Positions 16,374 through 23,072 of a stretch of 41,525 bases of DNA are shown piece after piece (the first letter of the stretch is position 1; each line of letters opens with the position of its first letter). The position numbers were made by a program, and so were the translations under genes. Source of the stretch: UBA2330 sp035443185 (lineage in GTDB: Bacteria > Bacteroidota > Ignavibacteria > Tepidaquicellales > Tepidaquicellaceae); NCBI GenBank assembly GCA_035443185.1, contig DAORRV010000024.1:1-41525 (forward strand), given 5' to 3'. The notes beneath the pieces were generated by a model that worked only from the letters and a program-made list of their open reading frames with translations, was not told the DNA's origin and made no database searches.

Positions 16374-19300
16374 TTAATGACCCGCAGATTCTGTTTCCAT
16401 TTCATATACATTTCTAAGTTTTGCTAAATAAGTAATATTCGGCTTTACCTTTATTTCTTCAAGTACATGGTAAGCTAATTTGCTTTGATTCAATTTATAT
16501 AATTCTGATTCTTTATCATTCTGATCTCCGAATGAGATCGCATTTGTATTACATGCATCCTGACAGGCTGTCTTTACATTCGATCCTTTTACCTGTCTGT
16601 TCTCCTGAATTGCCATCTGCTTCTCTTCCATTATTCTCTGCAGACAGAATGTACATTTCTCCATCACACCTCTTGACCTTACTGTCACTTCAGGATTCTG
16701 CATAAGCGTGAATGACTCTTCTTCCTGTATAGCGTTTTTGAAATTATCTCTGAAGTTGAAGTAATTGAATCTTCTTACTTTGTAAGGACAGTTATTCGAA
16801 CAGTATCTCGTACCCACACATCTGTTATATGCCATTCCGTTTATTCCGTCAGTGCTGTGAGTGGTCGCCGCTACCGGGCAGACGTTTTCACACGGCGCGA
16901 AATCACAGTGCTGACAAAGCATCGGCTGGAAACTCGCCTTCGGCACTTCCGGCGTACCGGAATAATATCTGTCGATCCTGATCCAGTGCATTGCTCTGTG
17001 ATTGTTTGACTCTTCTTTTCCGACCACGGGAATATTATTCTCGACATTACATGCAGCTACACATTCATTGCAGCCGATACATTTATTGAGATCGATCACC
17101 ATTCCCCATTTGGTGCCGGTATGTTTATACTGCTCGTTGATACTGCCGACTTTTAGCTTCGCAGTCTCTTCTTCTGAATATTTTGTATGTCTGTCACTCA
17201 GGAAATTCGGATTCTCTTTATATTGTAAATAAGTACCTTCCTGTATTATCTCTCTTCTGTACTGAATGTCTTTATAAAGCGGCTCGTCTATCGGATATGA
17301 ATCCTGTACAGACACTATCTCATATGTACCACCTGCCTTTTCTATCTTCGCGTCATTATAAAACCATTTACTGAGTTTCGGAGATTTTGACATCATCACA
17401 TTTGCATTGAATCCTGCATCTTCACCTACTGTGCCGCAGACTTTTCTGCCATAGCCAAGCTCAATTGCGATCACTCCGTCAGCCATTCCGGGCTGCACAA
17501 ATACTGGGATCTCCATCTTACCTGCTGATGTCGTAATATTAATATTATCATTAGAATCCACTCCAAGAGCTTCTGCACTCTTCACAGAAATCGCTGCATA
17601 GTTATCCCAGACTATTCTTGAAACTGCTTTCGGCAATTCCTGCAGCCAGCCGTTGTTTGCATATCTCCCGTCTCCGAGCGAACCATTCCTCAATAGTAAT
17701 AGAGAAAATCCTTCACCCGATGTCATTTGATTTGTATTTGAAATAAATGAAGCGGGATTGAATGCTGATTTCGCTGTTGAAGTGTTTGATAAAATTGGTG
17801 CTGTATTATTTGTTTTGGTTGAATCTGCTGTTAAAGTAGTTGCTGTTTTTGTAGAATCTGCTGTTGCAGAATTTGTTGTCTTTGTAGAATCTGAAGTGAC
17901 CGCTGCTGTTGTCAGCTTTGGCTTTCCCGACGCCATTACAATTCCGTCATTAAGACCTGCATACCATGCCTTAGTAAAATCGCTGTCCGTACCTGCGGAA
18001 GAAAGTATTCCCGTCTTCCAGTTATCCATTACAAATTTATGGTAATTATCGATGTTGTATGAATCGCCTGTTCCGCTGATCCAGGTCATCAGTACATCTT
18101 CCTTCTGCCGAGTATTATAAAGCGGCGCTATGACCGGCTGCTGCAGACTGTAAAAAGTATTTCTCGTCTGATAATCTCCCCATGACTCGAACATCGAATT
18201 CACAGGCAGTACAAAACTTCCGATCTCGGAAGATTCATTTACCGATTCCCCTAATGTAATAATTGTCTTTGCTTTTTTTACCGCTTCTGTATATCCTAGA
18301 TCTGTTGGTAAATGATAAACAGGATTTGTATCAAAATGAATCACTACCGCTGTCTTTCCTGAATTCAGATCCGAGACGAGATTCTCCATTTCTTCACGTG
18401 TACTCAGCGGCATCACTGTTACATTTGATTCGTCTTTTCTGTAAAGTGCAGATCCGCCGATGACTTCGTTCAATAGATTTACCGCTATCTGCGTTGACAC
18501 TGGAAGCATTGATCCTGCTGTGACAATTGACGATCCCTGATTCTTTTTGAGATCAGAAACCAAGTGTGAAATTACTGCTTCGGATAAATTATTTTTAGCA
18601 GCAAATGATTTCATGTCATACTTCTGCAGCTTTGAAGTGATACCTGCATCATCAGCAAAATTCGATACTCTCTCTTTTCCAGTCAGTTCATTTAATAAAC
18701 ACATCACAAACTCTTCTATTGCATCCGTTTTCAATATCATTCTGTAATCAGAATTCAGTCCGGTGATCGAGGCATTTCCCTCGACTGTATATAATCTGTT
18801 GAATGTCTTTCCGTCTATCGCATCTCTTCCCTGCGTAAATAATCTCGCCGTCTCTACCTTGTTTCCTTCACTTCCTAAAAAATCTGACTCGAGTGACAAT
18901 ACAATATTTGCCTTGTCCCAGTTGATTAACGGCAGGTCTTTATTACCATAACATTTTTCCCATGCATTCTTTTTTTCCGATTCATCAAATAACTCATATG
19001 AATATATCTTAGCAGTTGGATAAATTTTTACAAACTCATCAAAAAGTTTTTTCTGCGAAGGTGAGTTTATAGTGTGTGTTACAATTGAAATTTCTTTACC
19101 TGAAGATGCAGCACTTTTAAGCTCTGCGATTATTTTTTCATCTGCATTTTTCCATTCAATGTCATTCGGACTTACTCTGTTAATTCTCTCTACCGGATTT
19201 TTTAATCTTTCCGGATCATAAAGACTCATGACACTTGCCTGACCGATAGCACAGATCTTTCCTTTGCTGATGGGATGATCAGGATTACCGTCCACTTTAA

Positions 19301-19751
19301 TTGGTCTGCCTTCAAGAGTTTTAATTAAAATTCCGCATGCAGAAGAACAGCCTGTACAAGTCGATGCATAATAAGTCGGATTTCCGATTGTTATAGATTC
19401 GGGTTTGCTGTTATAAGGAATGATCTCACCTCTGTCTCTGTAATTCGAACAGCCCGAAGCTGCGACTGCAGCCGAAGCGCTAAGCAGTGCCAGGAATTTC
19501 CTTCTTGTGAATTTTGAAAATGCACTCATGTCGGGTTTTTGAAGTTCACCCGGAAGAAACTCTAAGCTCTTTTCTTTTTTGAATGAAGGATCTTTATACA
19601 ATTCTCTGAAGCTTCTCCAGTAATTTAGATCCTTTGGCTCTTCAGCTTTATTAGTGTCAGGAGGAATAAGGAGTTCAGCCGTTGTTTCGGCCGGGCTGTT
19701 CTCAATGATTCTCTCACTTATATCAAATACCTTATTGTCAGGTTTGTTCAT
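16374..19751 (-). CDS. actB: Alternative complex III subunit ActB (Mo-oxidoreductase-like domain fused to 4-cluster ferredoxin domain)
   Basis: This 1125-residue protein is the periplasmic electron-transfer subunit of ACIII. An ~80-residue leader precedes a Tat motif (FTRRKFLALL, RR at 83-84), as in the extended-Tat ActB family. The first half is related to molybdopterin oxidoreductases; the last quarter is ferredoxin-like. Its Cys groups are CIGCNECVAAC (~887), CQHCDFAPCENVCP (~944), CVGTRYCSNNCP (~976) and CTFC...CQDAC (~1032-1065), consistent with three [4Fe-4S] and one [3Fe-4S] cluster. Unusually, the Mo-like half keeps C132-x2-C135-x3-C139-x27-C167, a complete FeS motif absent from characterised ActB proteins. 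A Thr/Ser/Lys-rich insert with ADSTKT repeats lies near residues 605-665. It follows the small Tat-like gene by 24 bp. Confidence 0.96.
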   Translation of the reverse strand: MNKPDNKVFDISERIIENSPAETTAELLIPPDTNKAEEPKDLNYWRSFRELYKDPSFKKEKSLEFLPGELQKPDMSAFSKFTRRKFLALLSASAAVAASGCSNYRDRGEIIPYNSKPESITIGNPTYYASTCTGCSSACGILIKTLEGRPIKVDGNPDHPISKGKICAIGQASVMSLYDPERLKNPVERINRVSPNDIEWKNADEKIIAELKSAASSGKEISIVTHTINSPSQKKLFDEFVKIYPTAKIYSYELFDESEKKNAWEKCYGNKDLPLINWDKANIVLSLESDFLGSEGNKVETARLFTQGRDAIDGKTFNRLYTVEGNASITGLNSDYRMILKTDAIEEFVMCLLNELTGKERVSNFADDAGITSKLQKYDMKSFAAKNNLSEAVISHLVSDLKKNQGSSIVTAGSMLPVSTQIAVNLLNEVIGGSALYRKDESNVTVMPLSTREEMENLVSDLNSGKTAVVIHFDTNPVYHLPTDLGYTEAVKKAKTIITLGESVNESSEIGSFVLPVNSMFESWGDYQTRNTFYSLQQPVIAPLYNTRQKEDVLMTWISGTGDSYNIDNYHKFVMDNWKTGILSSAGTDSDFTKAWYAGLNDGIVMASGKPKLTTAAVTSDSTKTTNSATADSTKTATTLTADSTKTNNTAPILSNTSTAKSAFNPASFISNTNQMTSGEGFSLLLLRNGSLGDGRYANNGWLQELPKAVSRIVWDNYAAISVKSAEALGVDSNDNINITTSAGKMEIPVFVQPGMADGVIAIELGYGRKVCGTVGEDAGFNANVMMSKSPKLSKWFYNDAKIEKAGGTYEIVSVQDSYPIDEPLYKDIQYRREIIQEGTYLQYKENPNFLSDRHTKYSEEETAKLKVGSINEQYKHTGTKWGMVIDLNKCIGCNECVAACNVENNIPVVGKEESNNHRAMHWIRIDRYYSGTPEVPKASFQPMLCQHCDFAPCENVCPVAATTHSTDGINGMAYNRCVGTRYCSNNCPYKVRRFNYFNFRDNFKNAIQEEESFTLMQNPEVTVRSRGVMEKCTFCLQRIMEEKQMAIQENRQVKGSNVKTACQDACNTNAISFGDQNDKESELYKLNQSKLAYHVLEEIKVKPNITYLAKLRNVYEMETESAGH

Positions 19752-19775
19752 ATAAAATAATTATTCATGTTTATA

Positions 19776-20039
19776 TTATGAATTTCTATTGTTTGATTGT
19801 TTTGAATTTCGTTTTACTGCATTTGGATTCGAAACAATTTTTATTTTCGATACTGCCTTTGAAGATTTATGATCAGATCCTAATTTAAATAAACCAAATG
19901 GAATGACCGAAACAGCTGCTAAACCTGCAGCTGCAAGTCCTGTGAATCTGAAGAACTTTTTTCTGTTGATTTTTTCCGGGGAATTTCCGGAAGCTGTGAT
20001 ATTGTCGTTGCTGTTACTGACTGGTAAATTTTTTTTCAT
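19776..20039 (-). CDS. Small Tat-like protein between actA and actB
   Basis: This 87-residue protein has a twin-basic motif and hydrophobic stretch (NRKKFFRFTGLAAAGLAAVS, about residues 25-44), which resembles a Tat signal with Arg-Lys instead of Arg-Arg. The segment is preceded by a polar ~24-residue leader and followed by a short basic tail (SNPNAVKRNSKQSNNRNS). No cofactor motif is present, so it cannot be an electron carrier. It lies 13 bp from actA and 24 bp from actB, which makes cotranslation with the complex nearly certain. Possible roles are an accessory subunit, an assembly factor, or a remnant Tat protein. I do not recognise the family. Confidence 0.75.
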   Translation of the reverse strand: MKKNLPVSNSNDNITASGNSPEKINRKKFFRFTGLAAAGLAAVSVIPFGLFKLGSDHKSSKAVSKIKIVSNPNAVKRNSKQSNNRNS

Positions 20040-20052
20040 AAATTAATTTTAT

Positions 20053-20640
20053 TTATCTGTGACACGATGAACAGTTTGTCGGACCTGTGTTGATCTTGGA
20101 TTTATCTTTTCCGGGCATAATATTTTTTATTGTCTTATCCGGATTTCTGTGACAGTCAAGACATGCTCGCATGCTGAAATCCTTGACCTGTTCTACAACG
20201 TCCATTCCTGCTACATCTCCGTGACAGTTCGAACAGTCGATTCCTTTGTTGACATGTACGCTGTGATTAAAATATGCAAAGTCCGGTAAGAGATGTACTC
20301 TTTTCCATTCGATCGGAACTCCCCTTGTATAATAATCCGTAAGTTTTATTATTTCAGGTCTGTCCTTTCTTACAATGGTATGACAATTCATACACACTTT
20401 TGCTGAAGGAACATTTGCTTTTCTTGAATTCTCCACATCACTGTGACAGTATCTGCAGTCTATTTTCATATCGCCGGCATGGAGCTTGTGCGAATAATTG
20501 ATCGGCTGGATCGGCTGATATCCGACTCCGACTCTTTCAGCATATGAAACGTAATATGTGATGGCAAAAACCGACAGGACTACAAAGATTAAGATAGGTA
20601 AACGAACCTTGAGGTTGTAATCTATTAAAAAATTTTTCAT
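20053..20640 (-). CDS. actA: Alternative complex III pentahaem cytochrome c subunit ActA
   Basis: A 195-residue protein with an N-terminal membrane anchor (about residues 14-32) and five CxxCH haem sites at 62-66 (CRYCH), 83-87 (CMNCH), 136-140 (CSNCH), 160-164 (CLDCH) and 190-194 (CSSCH). This matches the pentahaem ActA of ACIII, which carries electrons from the ActB clusters toward ActE. Several additional His residues (e.g. NYSHKLHAGD, YFNHSVHVNKG) are likely distal haem ligands. The last haem motif is one residue from the C-terminus. It is the first gene of the cluster, with about 220 bp of non-coding DNA upstream that should hold the operon promoter. Confidence 0.96.
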   Translation of the reverse strand: MKNFLIDYNLKVRLPILIFVVLSVFAITYYVSYAERVGVGYQPIQPINYSHKLHAGDMKIDCRYCHSDVENSRKANVPSAKVCMNCHTIVRKDRPEIIKLTDYYTRGVPIEWKRVHLLPDFAYFNHSVHVNKGIDCSNCHGDVAGMDVVEQVKDFSMRACLDCHRNPDKTIKNIMPGKDKSKINTGPTNCSSCHR

Positions 20641-20667
20641 TAAGATTTTTTTGGAAAAATAATGCTA

Positions 20668-20675
20668 CAAATATA
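20668..20675 (-). promoter_or_regulatory. Candidate Bacteroidota -7 box upstream of actA
   Basis: Read on the minus strand this is TATATTTG, matching the Bacteroidota -7 consensus TAnnTTTG, 27 bp before the actA ATG. No clear TTG-type -33 element lies at the expected distance, so the call is tentative. Confidence 0.3.
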
Positions 20676-20733
20676 TGAAATATAAGATTTGATTTCTATG
20701 ACTTATTTATACCAATTTCTAAAAACAATTAAA

Positions 20734-20855
20734 AATTAAGAATTAAAAATTAGGAATTATTACTGCACATCTTTTTTAAAAAATTCAAAACATTTAATCT
20801 TAAATCATAATTTTACTATTTAGAATTCTTAATTCCTAATTCTCAATTCTTAATT
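20734..20855. repeat. 26-bp AT-rich inverted repeat flanking the actA upstream region
   Basis: The left arm (20734-20759, AATTAAGAATTAAAAATTAG...) and right arm (20830-20855) are reverse complements at 24 of 26 positions, separated by 70 bp. The arms belong to the same AT-rich short repeat family seen at other gene ends in the window. The right arm abuts the stop of the HMA lipoprotein gene, so it could act in 3'-end formation. Confidence 0.55.
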
Positions 20856-20860
20856 GCTTT

Positions 20861-21310
20861 TTAATGTCCTCCGATCTTACAGCACTCATTTAAATTATCA
20901 TAAGCAGTTTTATCTGCCGGCTTGTCATTTGCCTGATATCCGGCTGATACTATTGCACCTTCTATTACAGTGAGATCCGTTTTGCTGGCGTCATAATCAA
21001 CCATACATTTTTTCTTATCAACGCTGACATTAACAGCAATTACTCCGTCGACTTTGTTCAATGCATTTTTAATATTCTTCGTACACGTACCACATTGTAT
21101 AGTCGGGACATCGACCGCAAGTAATTCACCTTTTACTTTATGAGGTTCTTCTCCGGCTGTTTTATTTTCATCTTTGGAAGTTGAAGTTGTCTCTTCAGAT
21201 TTTTTTGTATCCGAATTTTCACTTTCGGTTTTATTATCAGAATCTCCGCACCCTGCATATATAAATGCTGAGAATACCAATGCTAATATTGTTAAGTTTA
21301 TCTTCTTCAT
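20861..21310 (-). CDS. Periplasmic lipoprotein with heavy-metal-associated (HMA) domain
   Basis: A lipoprotein signal with lipobox IYAGC (C21) is followed by a charged Ser/Thr/Lys/Glu linker (22-58) and a ~70-residue HMA fold. The metal site is IQCGTCTKNI (C73, C76), and GVIAVNVSVDKKKCMVDYD fits the family. A second Cys pair sits at the C-terminus (NECCKIGGH). HMA domains bind Cu(I) or similar soft metals; the lipid anchor and linker place this one in the periplasm, like MerP. It is just upstream of the ACIII/oxidase cluster in the same orientation, so a role in copper delivery is plausible but inferred. Confidence 0.85.
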   Translation of the reverse strand: MKKINLTILALVFSAFIYAGCGDSDNKTESENSDTKKSEETTSTSKDENKTAGEEPHKVKGELLAVDVPTIQCGTCTKNIKNALNKVDGVIAVNVSVDKKKCMVDYDASKTDLTVIEGAIVSAGYQANDKPADKTAYDNLNECCKIGGH

Positions 21311-21647
21311 AAGTTTATTGATTAATTAATTGGTTAAAATAATTTATTCAGACAGGAATTGTAACTCAATTTTTTAGTCTGATTACTGGAGCGGCTAAGA
21401 ATTTTTTGAAGATGAAACAAATAGATTGAAGTATATTGGTTGTAAGTTTTGGTTTAAGTTAAACTTACTTTTTTCGGTGTTGAGTTTTTGCAATTTGTTA
21501 TTTGCTGTTTCTTTCGGCATCACCGGACACTTCCCGCCTGCACTTTCGGGCAAAAGGGAGGAGTATTAAAAGATTCATAATGCTTTTTGATTCTGGCTAT
21601 ACCATTCTATGAATGATAGAACGATTATAAATTAAATATTTCAAATA
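21311..21647. other. Intergenic region, 337 bp, no gene seen
   Basis: AT-rich DNA with no supportable reading frame. It includes a short GC-richer patch at 21518-21565 containing CCCG...CGGG and TTCCC...GGGAG symmetries, probably a degraded repeat, and a small dyad TTCTAT-gaatg-ATAGAA at 21605-21621. Confidence 0.5.
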
Positions 21648-22178
21648 TCATTTTTTCTTCTCGCCATAAGTTTCCAAAATATTATTTATCACTTCATATG
21701 ATTCATTCAAACTCAATTTTGTAAGGTCAACTGTCTTATATTCTCTCTTCACATTTGCACCTCCTATAGCTCCGCCGATTATTCCACCAATCAATCCGCC
21801 AATCAGAGTTGCTCCCACTACTTCACCAAAATTTAATGAAATATCCGGATGCCCGCCGGAAGCTTGACTTAATAATATTCCTAATCCAAGACTTATACCC
21901 CCGCCAATTGCCGCTCCTGTCAGCAATCCTGATGCGGGATTTGATTCTGACATATATCCTACATTTATTATATCTTCGAGATATATTTTTTGAACATTAC
22001 CCAAATCTGTAATGGCAAGTGAATCGGAGATCACCTTTTCAAATGTAATTTTTCTTAAATTTTTTCTGACCTTAGTGGAATCGAAATATGATATATCACA
22101 ATTTTTTACCTGAGAATATGCTGCAGCATTTAGAAAGAGAATTGAGATTAATATTACCAAAACAATTTTTATGTTCAT
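21648..22178 (-). CDS. Exported glycine-zipper protein of unknown function
   Basis: A 176-residue protein with a signal peptide (about residues 1-22, ILFLNAAAYSQ). A polar N-terminal domain (about 23-75) is followed by two Gly-rich hydrophobic segments (LLTGAAIGGGISLGLGILL and ATLIGGLIGGIIGGAIGG) typical of glycine-zipper proteins of the envelope. The C-terminus is helical and charged (NNILETYGEKKK). No enzymatic motif is seen. It stands alone, 337 bp upstream of the HMA lipoprotein gene and divergent from the next gene to the right. Confidence 0.7.
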   Translation of the reverse strand: MNIKIVLVILISILFLNAAAYSQVKNCDISYFDSTKVRKNLRKITFEKVISDSLAITDLGNVQKIYLEDIINVGYMSESNPASGLLTGAAIGGGISLGLGILLSQASGGHPDISLNFGEVVGATLIGGLIGGIIGGAIGGANVKREYKTVDLTKLSLNESYEVINNILETYGEKKK

Positions 22179-22351
22179 CTTTAAATTTTTTTAAGCCAAT
22201 TTATTTAAATTCCTTTTGAATTACAATTCACAGAAACTGAGTAAGTATTTTAAATTATATAACAGTTCTAAAATATCATAATTTGCTTTAATGATTTTCA
22301 ATCCTTATTTTTATACAGCATACATTTCTTAAATTTAACCAAAATAAAAAT

Positions 22352-22912
22352 ATGTTCTCAGTAATCTCAAGATTAGTAAATGGCGTAAAAGGCACTATTA
22401 CTTCAAGCTTAAAAGGTGTTTCTGATATTGCAGGTACAGTGGTTGATGTTGTAAAAAAGATCACCGTTAATACGATCAAAGATACAGCAGATATAATCAA
22501 AGAAGGAATTAAACTTCCGGCGTCTATCGTTCAGGGCGCTCTTCAGGGAGTAGCTGAAATCGGAGCCAGCGTAATCGGCGCTGTAAAAGGTGTAGTTAAC
22601 GGAACTGTTCAGGGAGTTATGGAATCAGGCGGTTCACAGGACGACGCAGTCAGAGGCGCAGTAGGGCAGGCAATGCACAGTGCAAAGGAACTCGGTGTTG
22701 ATATCGGAGAGACTGCACTTGAATCAGTGAAAGGTTCAGTGGAAGCTGTAAGCTCAGTTGGCGGAAATACTGTCGAAGCTACAAAATCAGCAGTCATGGC
22801 AGCTATGGATGCAGCAAAAGAAATCGGCGGAGAGGCAGTTGATTCCGTAAAGAATACACTTACTTCAGGAGTTGACGGGGCAAAGCAGATCATAGATTCT
22901 ATTAAAAGTTAA
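22352..22912 (+). CDS. Repetitive amphipathic helical protein (LEA/apolipoprotein-like)
   Basis: A 186-residue protein without signal peptide or Cys. It is built almost entirely from short V/A/G/K/S/D repeats such as GVSDIAGTVVDVVKK, QGALQGVAEIGASVIGAVKG and AMDAAKEIGGEAVDSVKNT. The spacing of hydrophobic residues at 3-4 and ~11 positions suggests amphipathic helices, as in late-embryogenesis-abundant or phasin-like proteins. Base composition is GC-richer than its surroundings. It is a single-gene unit: divergent from the glycine-zipper gene, with a 7-bp tandem repeat over its stop codon and a strong terminator 75 bp further on. The true function is unknown. Confidence 0.75.
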   Translation: MFSVISRLVNGVKGTITSSLKGVSDIAGTVVDVVKKITVNTIKDTADIIKEGIKLPASIVQGALQGVAEIGASVIGAVKGVVNGTVQGVMESGGSQDDAVRGAVGQAMHSAKELGVDIGETALESVKGSVEAVSSVGGNTVEATKSAVMAAMDAAKEIGGEAVDSVKNTLTSGVDGAKQIIDSIKS

Positions 22913-22962
22913 TAGTTAATAGTTAATAGTTAATAGTTAATAGATTATAGTTAATAGATAAT
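22907..22962. repeat. 7-bp tandem repeat (AGTTAAT)n over a stop codon
   Basis: Five perfect AGTTAAT copies (22907-22941) are followed by three further copies, two of them degenerate (AGATTAT, AGTTAAT, AGATAAT). The array begins within the last sense codon and supplies the TAA stop of the repetitive amphipathic protein. Every unit contains TAA or TAG in at least two frames. Confidence 0.9.
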
Positions 22963-22985
22963 AGATTTTTAATATAAGTCTTTTT

Positions 22986-23026
22986 AAAAAAAACCATTTT
23001 GAATCACTTTCAAAATGGTTTTTTTT
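22986..23026. terminator. Bidirectional intrinsic terminator
   Basis: A perfect 18-bp inverted repeat (22986-23003 with 23009-23026, core ACCATTTTGAA) with a 5-nt loop, flanked by A8 on the left and a T-run on the right. It serves the plus-strand amphipathic-protein gene and the converging DUF5916 gene. Confidence 0.9.
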
Positions 23027-23072
23027 TTATAAAAATTTTTAATTCCTAATTTTTAATTATTTATTGCTCCAT

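Noticed and set aside
16374..19751. ActB as an active molybdenum enzyme
   Set aside because: The gene order (pentahaem ActA, ActC, ActD-E, ActF) and domain fusion identify ACIII; no Mo ligand or Mo-cofactor genes were recognised. The retained Cys motif is reported separately.
21518..21565. Short gene remnant in the GC-richer intergenic patch
   Set aside because: No reading frame has a recognisable motif; symmetry suggests a degraded repeat.
22907..22962. CRISPR-like array
   Set aside because: The units are contiguous 7-bp repeats with no spacers and no cas genes nearby.
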